64,000 bases of DNA, taken from assembly GCA_963932145.1 (NCBI GenBank), contig OZ010582.1, positions 21,047,163 through 21,111,162 of the forward strand, given 5' to 3'. The notes beneath the pieces were generated by a model, which saw only the letters and a list, made by a program, of their open reading frames with translations, made no database searches and was not told the DNA's origin. Below, in pieces: positions 55,771-64,000 of the stretch. This DNA comes from Acanthosepion lycidas. Lineage: Eukaryota > Mollusca > Cephalopoda > Sepiida > Sepiidae. Made by a program: the position numbers and the translations under genes. Position 1 is the stretch's first letter; every line of letters begins with the position of its first letter.

Positions 55771-56380
55771 GGATGCTGAGAGATTCTCAGACAAGCATGT
55801 ACGTTTATTTAGTAAGCCTGTCGAAATAAATGCGATGTTCTTTCACGCACTATCAAGATTAAGCATATTATTATATTTTTAGACGTAACATTTATCTGCT
55901 GAAGATCACATTCATCCATTTCTCACCTGTCATAGTATGACGTCATCTGATTTTGTGTCTACGTCTGGGGGATAATGTTGAAATTGTTGTTGGGCTCCAA
56001 AACTAAATCGTGGACATGTTTTAATGGCAGTTCTTTGTTTATTGTCAAGATTTTATTTTTCAGTCTACCGATTTTCAATTTATTTTGGTAAATTCCGAAT
56101 AATTTCCTCATTTTTATTTTATTTTTTTAACAAAAGATAATATACGAACAAACCTAAACTAATTAAAATGCTTGAAACACCTTCGCTTAAAAATAAAGAC
56201 AAAACATATTCTTCATGATAAATTTAAATAACAAAACAAAAAAAAAATCATGGTTATACTTTTTTTGCAGATATTTATTCCATTAATCATCTGGAAGACT
56301 GAAGAGTTTTCACATCTGCATCTGAATGTCATCTAGTGCAATTTTCTTTCATTTACTAAGCACCGTCAAAATGGATGCGA
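55771..56380. repeat. Module B 5' flank, paralogous to 15405-15820 and 16560-16680
   Basis: Follows the 15.4-kb copy (ATGCGATGTTCTTTCACGCA, GGTAAATTCCGAATAATTTC, ATTCCATTAATCATCTGG) but without the foldback element and palindrome found there. It therefore shows the uninterrupted state. Confidence 0.85.
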
Positions 56381-56386
56381 TCTACC

Positions 56387-56595
56387 AAGGAGGTGGCATG
56401 ATATAGTAATGGATAGCGGCTCGGAGTGAGGTATCGGAGAGCCGAGTTTGAATTCCAGTTGAATCCATTACATTCACTTAATTGTTAATACCCTTGGGAA
56501 AGGTATGAATCCTTTTCTTTCTTCTCCCCCAGCTATGGGTAAATAGCAGGACAGACCGGGTTCTGTAGTCTTGGATGGTCCACCGAAGAAAGTAA
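56387..56595 (+). mobile_element. tRNA-headed SINE, left part (split)
   Basis: The tRNA-like head (TATAGTAATGGATAGCGGCT, GAGCCGAGTTTGAATTCCAG) is followed by ATTACATTCACTTA, TTGGGAAAGGTATGAATCC, CAGCTATGGGTAAATAGCAG, GACAGACCGGGTTC and ACCGAAGAAAGTAA, where it stops. The SINE continues at 57671. The intact order is known from the copy at 14803. Confidence 0.85.
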
Positions 56596-57540
56596 GCGTC
56601 CTGGGTATGACAATAAACTACATCCACGTCCTGGGTATGACGATAAACTACATCCGCGTCCTGGGTATGACGATAAACTACGTCCAACAACAAGACCTCA
56701 GATAATGTTTTCGGAAAAATAATGTTGCCAGCTATACGTTTTTTGGAAAAATAATGTTGCCAGCTGTACGTTTTTTGGAAAAAATAATGTTGCCAGCTAT
56801 ACGTTTTTTGGGAAAAAATAATGTTGCCAGATATACGTTATTGAAACAATAATGTTGCTAGCTATACGCTTTTTTTTTGTTTTTTTTTTTAAATAATTAT
56901 TGCCAGGTATGCGTTTTTGAAACAATAATGTTTCCCGCTATACGTTTTTTGGAAACAGTAATGTTGTCAGCTAAGCGTTTTTGAAACAGTAATGTTGCCA
57001 GCTATGTTTTTGAAAAAATAATGTTGCCAGCTATACGTTTTGCGTCCTGGGTATGACGATAAACTACATCCGCGTCCTGGGTATGACGATAAACTACGTC
57101 CAACAGCAAGGAAGGCCTCAGATAGATTTTTCAGAAGAATAATGTTGCCAGCTATACGTTTTTTTTTTTTAAATAATGTTGCCAGCTATACCTTTTTGAA
57201 ACAATAATGTTGCCAGCTATGTTTTTGAAACAACGTTGCCAGCTATACGTTTTTTGGAAACAATGTTGCTAGGACAAAATAGGCATTTAAAATTCATATA
57301 AACTGGATTTGGCATTAAATAACCCACAGTGGTTGATATGTCATAAAACCCAAACAAACAAACAAACGATAAACTACATCCGCGTCCTGGATATGAGGAT
57401 AAACTACGTCCAACAACAAGGCTTCAGATAATGTTTTCGGAAAAATAATGTTGCCAGGTATGCGGTTTTGAAACAACAATGTTGCCAGCTATGTGTTTTT
57501 GAAACAATGTTGCCAGCTATATGTTTAATAGTACTGTATA
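56596..57540. repeat. Higher-order minisatellite
   Basis: Two unit types alternate. Unit alpha (30 bp) is GCGTCCTGGGTATGACGATA plus AACTACATCC, in runs of two or three starting at 56596, 57042 and about 57367. Unit beta (about 30 bp) is AATAATGTTGCCAGCTATAC plus GTTTTTTGGA, roughly 11 copies in 56700-57041, then shorter runs. Each alpha run is followed by a CAACAACAAGGCCTCAGATA linker and then beta. Three super-repeats in all. A retroposon-like tail (ACCCACAGTGGTTGATATG, AAACAAACAAAC) lies at 57300-57367. The 71-codon minus frame at 56478-56693 is the alpha repeat in translation. Confidence 0.92.
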
Positions 57541-57611
<71 letters not shown>

Positions 57612-57670
57612 AATTTGGCATTAAATGACCCACAGTGGTTGACATGCCATAAAACCCAACCAACCAACCA
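57541..57670. repeat. (TA)n tract and retroposon-like tail
   Basis: About 33 TA units (57541-57607), then TTGGCATTAAATGACCCACA, GTGGTTGACATGCCATAAAA and an (AACC)n end. The same tail is at 57300, and a diverged one at about 17005. Confidence 0.85.
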
Positions 57671-57785
57671 ACCGAAGAAAGTAATGGCAAGCTACTGAGG
57701 GAAAAATCTGTCTCGGTAGTTATGTATCGAAAGATACATGATCGCCTACGCGTGTATCATGCATGGCACATAACTGACTTTTCCA
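57671..57785 (+). mobile_element. tRNA-headed SINE, right part (split)
   Basis: Begins again with ACCGAAGAAAGTAA (57671-57684, the same 14 bp as at 56582-56595) and continues ATGGCAAGCTACTGAGGGAA, GATACATGATCGCC, GTATCATGCATGGCACATAA, CTGACTTTT, matching the 3' half of the SINE at 14803. Confidence 0.85.
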
Positions 57786-57825
57786 AAACGAAAACATAAA
57801 TTGCTACTCACCATTTTTAAAAAAT

Positions 57826-57945
57826 TACCAAAATCAAAGAATTATCTAACTTATCTGAAATTTCAGCAGTTCTTCGTTATTGAATTGTATACAAAATATA
57901 TTATCTTATTAGAAAACTTTATAAAAATATTTGGTGGTTCAGTTC
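57826..57945. repeat. Module B far flank, paralogous to 17188-17295
   Basis: AATTATCTAACTTATCTGAA, TTTCAGCAGTTCTTCGTTAT, AAAATATTTGGTGGTT aligns with 17188-17295. Both copies of the module end about here. Confidence 0.75.
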
Positions 57946-58784
57946 ACCCCCATTTCGTTATATTATGAATACTTTTAAAATTAGGGGTGATACATAATAT
58001 TTTTTTTTATATTTATATAAAGTAATATCACTAAATATATTATTTCAGTAAAAGATTTCCATATCAGATAAGAAAATCTTGAAAAATGTCTAAGCTTAGT
58101 GTAGACTTTTTAATAGCATATATTTTATTCCAGAGCCGGTGCGTACTGCCCCCCTCGCTATTTTATCAATATTTGTTTTTTTTTCTTCCTACAATTACTT
58201 TATAAACAAAGGTACAACTGCCTATTAAATCATGAAAAATGTTCGTGGATTTTGACATCTGGGGTATTTTGCTTTCGTTCAAATCAATGAATTTGTTTCT
58301 CATTCTAAGTCTTGAAAGAATACTTCATAAAATTCCCTATTTTGTATCCATAATGTTGAATGTGATAAGATCATCCAACTTTTTAACAAGAAAAATCTGA
58401 AGTTGCTATTAAAAATTACAATAAAACATCGTTGATTAATTTAAGATGGAATGATCTATATTATGACATGTCTCTAAATTGTATCTAGATAGATTGTATC
58501 TATTTTCAATTTTTCTAGTTGAATTGTCCAGGTATATTGCATATGATTTATTATTGTACATAATTAGGTTACAATAAAATATGTATTTTATATGAATAAT
58601 ACGTTATGAAAATTGGGACGTAGCAGAGTCCGGGGGTTATATCATAGATCCGAGTTGGGTGGAGGGTGGTCATGGGACCCTTGTACCGACCCTGTTGTAT
58701 TCCATAATCTAATTCTCTGGTAAGAAAACGATCAAGGGGAGGTGTTACTGGTATCGACTTGGACATGATATATGTGTCCCAGTT
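57946..58784. other. AT-rich spacer, no gene recognised
   Basis: No supportable gene. The 65-codon minus frame at 58569-58766 is unrecognised. Confidence 0.5.
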
Positions 58785-59200
58785 GAAGTAAAGTTTAATA
58801 ATTAACTTCTAAAAGCCATTAATATCCATCGAAAAAGGTTGAATAATATCAAACGAAACATTCTGATGAAAACAACAAAAATAAATTAGAAGATACGAAT
58901 TGGTATAATGTATAGAATAGCTTTCTTCTCTCTTGAAATGTAAGAATATGAAAATAAAATGTATGTCAGCCATAGGATGGCGTTTTCCTCATGTACTTAA
59001 AAATAAAAACTTGTATTAGAAGTATCTTGGTCGAAAAAATACTTTTCTTGTGTTTATCGAATAGAAAAACAGTTGGATTTTTCGACGTTTACAACTATCA
59101 TCATCATCATCATCGTCGTCGTCGTCGTCATCGTCATCATAATTCGAATGAGCCAGGGTGTGAACGTAGGGTGTGACTGTGCAACTGAGCTCCTGATCAG
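58785..59200. repeat. Duplicated non-coding segment, paralogous to 21530-22440
   Basis: GTTTATCGAATAGAAAAAC, GCCAGGGTGTGAACGTAGGG and preceding blocks align with 21530-21663 plus 22289-22440. It has no hAT-like insertion, so it shows the empty site at about 59030. The (ATC/GTC)n tract at 59096-59142 gives poly-His and poly-Met frames that are not genes. Confidence 0.75.
59096..59142. repeat. (ATC)n/(GTC)n trinucleotide repeat
   Basis: ATCATCATC changing to GTCGTCGTC and back. The source of the poly-His plus-strand frame. Confidence 0.95.
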
Positions 59201-61779
59201 TTCCCTATACATATCTGGATTGAATATCAGAGATGTATTCATTCGTGCGTAGTGTGTCCTGGACAAGCAGACATCGCAGAGCCCCTCCCTCTCTATATCA
59301 AACCAATGTTCAATGTACCCCACCCTTGCTCTTGAATTTATCGGGTGAACCCCCTCCCTGGTCAGCCCCTGCTGAAAAATGAAATAAAATAAATAATAAG
59401 AAGAAAAAACACTAATTTGGATTAATATTTTTGTTATATAAGAATAAAGTGTCGCTGCCGACACTTGATTTCGAACATAGATCGACAGTGAGCAAAAACA
59501 GGTGAACCCATTATTGAATTATGTAAACTACGTGACCATAGAGGAACCGCATTAGTAAGAATTAGCTTGACGACTAACGATTGACATTGCTAGTCTATCC
59601 TCTATTACTAACTAATCACCATTTCTACTCTATCCTTTATTACTATACGAACTGCTATTCTCTATAATATTCACTATACTATTTCTCTATTCAGATTACT
59701 ATCCGGTGGTTAATTTCCGAGCGAGTATTATCGAGGAAGTGTTATTCGAAGGCGTCTGACATCAGCATTGTTCAACGGCGTATTATAGTTGTATCTGCGA
59801 GTACAAAGTATCTACTACAACGAGCATTACGAAGCGACAACCAGTAATCGTTGGCATCAAAAAAGTTGGCAACTAGTGTTCGTTGACATCACAATAATAA
59901 TAATAATAATAAAAAGAAATATATTTTTCCATGACGCTAGTAATGAAGGAACAAGAAATTTTATCACCTCGTTAGCCAAACGCTCATTAGGTAACGCTGT
60001 TTAAGTCTATAAAATGAAAAACATTTCCTTCCTCTTTCTCTTTCTCTTTCTCTTTCTCTCACTTGCTCTAAAGTCTACCAGCACGTGAAAAAAAAGTCGT
60101 CCCCGCTGGGAAATGTCACTTTTGCTCGGTCCACTGACGATTGAACTCTCTTTCCACTTTCCAACGCATAGCGTTCGCACGTATTTCCAAAATCTCCACC
60201 TATAAAGTAAATCAACTTTTTCTTAGGTCGTTCCAACTCAGCACAAGGCTGACTCGAGCTCGACCATTATAGCTATGCTTATCCTTACTTACCCTAACTT
60301 CTGGACCAGAACAGAAAAAGAACCTAAGAGACATACTTAAGAGATATTGAAAACTTTGTTTCCCCAAAGTTCCTACTAAAAAAAAAAGAAAAAAAAAGAA
60401 GAAACGGTCTGTAGTATAAACCCAAGTTTTTATATGCTATTTCTTTAATTGTTTACATGTGAACACGCACGAACACCTATTATACACCAAATAAACAACC
60501 TTTAAATTCATCGCCCAGTATTATCACCACACTGGCTGGATATAAAGCTATAGTGCCGAGTCTACTCTACTGTGATAAATGGTCGCTGATCCTGCAAGAA
60601 GGTTCATCCGGTTTTCTTTTTAATCCTTTTAGGTGTTTAGCCAACTGCTTAATGGGTGAGACGTGTTAGTCGCCAATGAAGTGACCATCCGGCAGGTAGT
60701 ACTGGTATGACCGTGCAAACAGATGGAGTTGTTCTAGAAAAGAGGCAAAAGGAGAAAGAATTACTGTCCGCGTGAAACTGATCCAAGTAATCACTTTCTA
60801 ACTGTCCAAGTCTCTCCCAACTGAAAAAAAGCGTTCCAAAAACGAACGCTGTCCTCCTCCTTTGCGTACTCACGGGAATTCTTGTAGCTCCGAGACAGTG
60901 TCTTTCTTAAATTAAGGTGTCATTCTCTTCTACACTGTCAGCTGAATTTCTCGGGTAAAATGTACATTCGATGAATTCTTTTCTCAAATATCCACCCTGG
61001 CTGACTTTCTTTGTCACGACGTTTCATCCAGTGTCCTCTTTGACTTTCTTCAGGTATATATTGCATACTGTTATCAAAGTAATTTTAACCAATTCAAGAT
61101 TATTTTTTTCTTTTTTACAAGGTAAAAGTTTTAAGATATATCTTAAAATCTTATCGGCAGCATTTCGACCTAGAATAGTCGGTACGCCAAAGAATTTCAT
61201 TTCGAAAACCACCAATACCGTAGTGAGGCTTGAACACACGATGGCATTAGTGATTAGCTCCCACACTTCTGGTCTTATGTCAAACTTAGATAAGCGTTAT
61301 AAAGTTACCAATAATATTAAAGTGCAGGAAGAAAGCAAAAAAAATTAAAGCAGCTTGCGGCCCTTGGATAGAGACCATTTAGAAGCGCCAGCACCCAAGG
61401 AAATTAAGACTCGCCTAACAAACACAAAGTGTCACGAATCCATAGAAGCGGGCTGTGAGAAAGACGCAGTCCTGTATTCAGAAACCAGATATAAAAATAT
61501 TTGTTATTCTTTTTTTAACACATTTGAACATTTCGAGTTGTTACTTTATTTTCTTTTACATATACTTGTGCGGTGTTACCTTTGCTCGGACTCGGCTTGC
61601 ATTACGGCCCGGCGACTGATTGATTTCGTCTACCTAAGATCAAATCACAACGTGGGTAGGTTAGACTAGAAGTCAAAGCAGTTACTTCGTTAACCAGACG
61701 TTGGAGGCGAGCTGGGAACAACAAAGCTGATACCGAATCTAACCAGATTCCCATCCGAATCAGCCAAGGGTTAGAACGT
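59201..61779. other. Spacer and probable LTR region, no gene recognised
   Basis: About 2.6 kb without a recognisable gene. Small tracts include (AAT)n at 59891-59911 and (CTTTCT)n at 60030-60060. Some part just left of 61780 is presumably the LTR of the Gypsy-like element, but with only one end in the window its limits cannot be drawn. The 125-codon frame at 60971-61348 is unrecognised. Confidence 0.4.
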
Positions 61780-62020
61780 CACATTTGGTGCCATGACGGC
61801 AGGATCACGTCACATTTGGTGACGCGAACAATACCAAGTCACATTGGTCGTCACAGGATAGCACGGGGACAGAGAGCGGACTGTCCGACGTCACAATTGG
61901 TGCCGGGACCAGGATCACGTCACATTTGGTGCTGCGACCAATACCACATTGGTCGTCATAGGATAGCACGGGGGCAGAGAGAGGGCAGGGGGTGACGTCA
62001 CAATTGGTGCCGTGACCACA
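61780..62020 (+). repeat. Repeated primer-binding-site region of a Gypsy-like element
   Basis: A block of about 110 bp is present twice plus a partial third. Each starts with GTCACA.TTGGTGCC: TGGTGCCATGAC (61786), TGGTGCCGGGAC (61898) and TGGTGCCGTGAC (62005). The last is an exact 12-nt complement of the 3' end of animal tRNA-His (…GTCACGGCACCA), so tRNA-His is the likely primer. Each full block also contains a CACATTTGGTG.CGCGA-type degenerate copy and GGATAGCACGGGG. Confidence 0.8.
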
Positions 62021-62298
62021 GGATAAGACCCTGGATCAGCCGCTGCCACAGGAGTTGCAGAAAATTTCGACCAGGACAACGCATGGCGTCTCAAGTACTC
62101 AAACTGAAATAGACTAGAGTGGGAACCAAAGGTATTTGGTTAACTATAACCATACGGTTCCAGACACTCTAGTACGACAACCGGGAACCTGAGAAGAACG
62201 AGCTGGAAATCCTCTGTCAGGTAGGACACTTTATTTTGGGTTAATCTCTCAATTTCGATTGTTGCTGCTTTGATTGTTTTTCTTTTTCTGTTTTAAAT

Positions 62299-63078
62299 AT
62301 GTCTGACTACGATCCGGATAGGGTAGACATGGAGGAAGAGGGGCTTGAACAGGGATTGTCAGTAGACCTAAGAAAATTGTTGGGTGGACCGAGGGTCCCA
62401 GCCTTTGACGGTAGTTCAAAGGATTTTAGGAATTGGCTGACAATCTTGGATAAGAGCCGCGTGATATATGGACTCACAGACCAAGAAACCCTATATTTGG
62501 CGTGTGATGCCACCAGGAGGAAAGCGTCAAAGTTCATAAAAGGACTCTTAGCCAGTGAGCCCCACTTGACATGGGAAAGACTGGAAGAGATATTAACTCG
62601 GGAGTTCGCTGACGAGGGGACGGTGATAGAGGCCATGAGAGCCCTCTTGAAGATGACGCAGCTGAGGGACGAAACCCTTGGAGAATTGGGGACCCGAGCG
62701 GAGAAGCTGTCGTTATTAGCTTTCCCAGAGGTAATGAGAAATAATGCAGTCATGCAGGCCCAGTTGGCTGATCTGTATGTGGAAGCGCTCAGTGACGAGC
62801 GTGTTCGTCACGATGTTTTGAAAGAAGGACCGCTAAGGTTGTCGGCAGCAGTGGCGCCGGCCAAAGAGAGCCAGGGAGTTTGGGAGAAGGTGAAAAGAGG
62901 TGGGAAAATGCAAGAGCTAAGTCGAGAGGTCGAAAGAAAGGGGGAAGGAGGGAGAGCCCCCTCGTGGAATCGAAAGGTCAAGCTAGAGGTGGAAGAGCCT
63001 GAGATGTGGGAGGGGGATCCCAATAGAAAGGCTTGGTCGACAAGGCATGGATTCTATAAGCCCATGCCGGGTCGATAA
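62299..63078 (+). CDS. Gag capsid-like protein of a Ty3/Gypsy-like retroelement
   Basis: A 259-codon frame. The central region (about residues 30-180) looks like a Gypsy gag/capsid: VPAFDGSSKDFRNWLTIL, YLACDATRRKASKFIKGLL, LTREFADEGTVIEAMRALLK, followed by a charged C-terminal part. It would form the element's particle. It starts at ATG 62299 after a T-rich leader about 280 bp downstream of the best primer-binding site. It ends at TAA (63076), but the same frame continues straight into zinc knuckles, so the stop is either a mutation or a translational recoding point. Host genome, old or recent copy unknown. Confidence 0.85.
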   Translation: MSDYDPDRVDMEEEGLEQGLSVDLRKLLGGPRVPAFDGSSKDFRNWLTILDKSRVIYGLTDQETLYLACDATRRKASKFIKGLLASEPHLTWERLEEILTREFADEGTVIEAMRALLKMTQLRDETLGELGTRAEKLSLLAFPEVMRNNAVMQAQLADLYVEALSDERVRHDVLKEGPLRLSAAVAPAKESQGVWEKVKRGGKMQELSREVERKGEGGRAPSWNRKVKLEVEEPEMWEGDPNRKAWSTRHGFYKPMPGR

Positions 63079-63306
63079 GGACTGGTCTGCTGGACATGTG
63101 GACATGAGGACCACAGAGCAGACGGCTGTCCGACGAAGTGGGGTTTGCCCCCAGACTTTGAACAGGATAAATGTACTAGGTGTGGGAAGAAGGGACACCT
63201 AGCCAAGTGGTGTGGATTAAGACAAGGTGCCCCACCGATATTGTTAAAGAAGGCCGATCCCAAAAGACAGAACCAGGGAAAAGCCAGCGGGCCACCCCGG
63301 AATTAA
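63079..63306 (+). pseudogene. Gag nucleocapsid zinc knuckles after the in-frame stop
   Basis: Same frame as gag: CWTCGHEDHRADGC (Cys codon at 63088) and CTRCGKKGHLAKWC (63172), two CCHC knuckles that bind the element's RNA. The frame stops at TAA near 63304. Separated from gag only by the stop at 63076. Confidence 0.8.
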
Positions 63307-63470
63307 GAGGGAGGGTGGCCCAGTTAAAATGAAGGAAGGTAAAACGTTGGAAATGTGGTCAGGAGAGCCACATGGGTAGAGGGCAGCCCCCCCCCAGGAA
63401 TAAGAGGGAGGGTGGCCCAGTTAAAGAGAAGAAGCGTAAAATGTTGGGTATGTGGTCAGGTGGGCCACTT
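63297..63470 (+). repeat. Tandem duplication of ~97 bp in gag
   Basis: CCGGAATTAAGAGGGAGGGT, GGCCCAGTTAAA... TGTGGTCAGGAGAGCCAC is repeated as CCAGGAATAAGAGGGAGGGT, GGCCCAGTTAAA... TGTGGTCAGGTGGGCCAC from 63394. The first copy is out of frame and the second leads into the third knuckle. Confidence 0.85.
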
Positions 63471-63900
63471 TACGGGTAACTGTCCAGCAAGAAGGTGCTT
63501 GTTTTGTAGAAGACCAGGGCACCTAAAGAGGAATTGTGCTCTTAGGAACAGCCGCAAGAGACTGGGAGAGGTCCAGCCGGGACCGCCCAGGTGCAGAAAA
63601 CGAAGAACTCCCCCATGTGAGAAGAATGAAAGGAATTTGTTGCTACCGGCACCTATGGCTGGGATGACCCAAAGGTGGGAACCCAGGAAAAGGAAAGTCA
63701 AAGTATTCTCTTCGCTGGCGCAAGAGAAGGAGCTATCTTGTAGGGCAGAAATAGGGGGTAAGGCAATGAAAGCTCTGATAGACACAGGAGCGTCTGTTTC
63801 GTTGCTGAGAGAAAAAGCATACAGACGAGTGAAACAGAAGAATGGGTTGCAGGAAGCGGACATAGAAATCACACAGGCAGATGGAGCCCCCTGGAGATAA
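63355..63900 (+). CDS. Gypsy-like zinc knuckles and aspartic protease (partial, frame-broken)
   Basis: Two more knuckles, CWVCGQVGHFTGNC (Cys codon at 63442, residue 30) and CLFCRRPGHLKRNC, then a basic linker and a retropepsin-type protease with the catalytic triad DTGAS at residue 143 (63781), preceded by EIGGKAMKALI. The protease end is shifted: after GAPWR a stop occurs at 63898, and another frame continues KGMARLPVRVGK, QNFYVTPNLCMEAILGE to the window edge. A one-base change in the C-run at about 63887 probably causes this. Cleaves the polyprotein in intact relatives. The start codon shown is only the first ATG in the open frame. Confidence 0.8.
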   Translation: MVRRATWVEGSPPPGIRGRVAQLKRRSVKCWVCGQVGHFTGNCPARRCLFCRRPGHLKRNCALRNSRKRLGEVQPGPPRCRKRRTPPCEKNERNLLLPAPMAGMTQRWEPRKRKVKVFSSLAQEKELSCRAEIGGKAMKALIDTGASVSLLREKAYRRVKQKNGLQEADIEITQADGAPWR

Positions 63901-64000
63901 AAGGGATGGCGAGGCTCCCTGTGAGGGTTGGAAAATTGAGAAGTATCCAGAACTTCTACGTAACCCCCAACTTGTGTATGGAAGCAATCTTGGGAGAAGA
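63885..64000 (+). pseudogene. Shifted protease C-terminus running off the window
   Basis: The frame LEIKGMARLPVRVGK, then FYVTPNLCMEAILGE fits the end of a retropepsin domain (the AILGE/D motif comes before reverse transcriptase). Reverse transcriptase, RNase H and integrase would lie beyond 64000. Confidence 0.7.

Noticed and set aside
45039..55779. Frames containing GTRTRNPRLRRPVPYPLGHEG (45039-45455, 55507-55779)
   Set aside because: This peptide is the reverse-strand reading of the tRNA-Arg gene itself.
56596..57540. CRISPR-like repeat array
   Set aside because: The ~30-bp units are contiguous or alternate with each other and there are no unique spacers. It is a minisatellite in animal DNA.
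59054..59464. Poly-His and poly-Met/Thr frames near 59.1 kb
   Set aside because: They are translations of the ATC/GTC trinucleotide repeat and are not conserved in the paralog at 22.3 kb.
62307..63987. Minus-strand frames under the Gypsy gag and protease
   Set aside because: Shadows of the plus-strand gag/protease frames, which carry the recognisable motifs.

Overview
This window looks like gene-poor, AT-rich nuclear DNA from an invertebrate animal. The mix of LINEs (CR1/Jockey-, RTE- and Tx1-like, plus one with a restriction-like endonuclease), Tc1/mariner and hAT DNA elements, Ty3/Gypsy pieces, tRNA-headed and 5S-tRNA-headed SINEs and long (TA)n tracts would suit a cephalopod-like mollusc, but the species cannot be fixed from the sequence alone. 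I see no convincing host protein-coding gene. Almost every long reading frame is a repeat shadow or a decayed transposon.

The theme of the window is one tRNA gene, tRNA-Arg with anticodon CCT. Seventeen intact or broken copies lie in the first 56 kb. Positions 1-9943 are a tandem array of about 1.25-kb units, each with one tRNA-Arg(CCT); an eighth, badly decayed tRNA closes the array at 9944. Single copies then follow in two kinds of duplicated module. Module A (plus strand, tRNAs at 21369, 24049, 30055, 42612, 49921) has a conserved 5' flank with a small hairpin and a long conserved 3' flank. Module B (minus strand, tRNAs at 15333, 45291, 53444, 55699) carries a different acceptor stem (GCCTTCG/CGAAGGT) and its own flanks. 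Modules A and B together form a roughly 7-8-kb segmental duplication (about 40.4-46.0 kb and 47.8-54.1 kb), with extra partial copies at 15.3-17.3, 18.9-24.7, 29.9-32.4, 38.8-40.3 and 55.0-57.9 kb. Because flanks on both sides are shared, the copies spread by segmental duplication and not as SINEs.

Transposons have landed in these modules, and paralogous copies show several empty sites: a LINE with a C-terminal endonuclease-like domain (19.09-21.32 kb, splitting a tRNA 5' flank), a 609-bp hAT-like element (21672-22280), a palindromic mariner-type MITE (24533-24627), a complete but dead Tc1/mariner element (30500-31743), and a long-inverted-repeat foldback element (15829-16368). Other decayed elements are RTE-like LINEs (18.1, 35.5, 36.7 kb), CR1/Jockey-like LINEs (22.4, 40.4, 47.8 kb), a Tx1-like LINE (26.7-29.8 kb) and Gypsy pol pieces (23.3, 46.05-47.6 kb).

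The last part (56.4-64 kb) holds a SINE split by an insert carrying a higher-order minisatellite, a long region with no recognised gene, and at the right edge the 5' part of a Ty3/Gypsy-like element. That element has a repeated tRNA-His-type primer-binding site, gag, four zinc knuckles and an aspartic protease, and it runs off the window.
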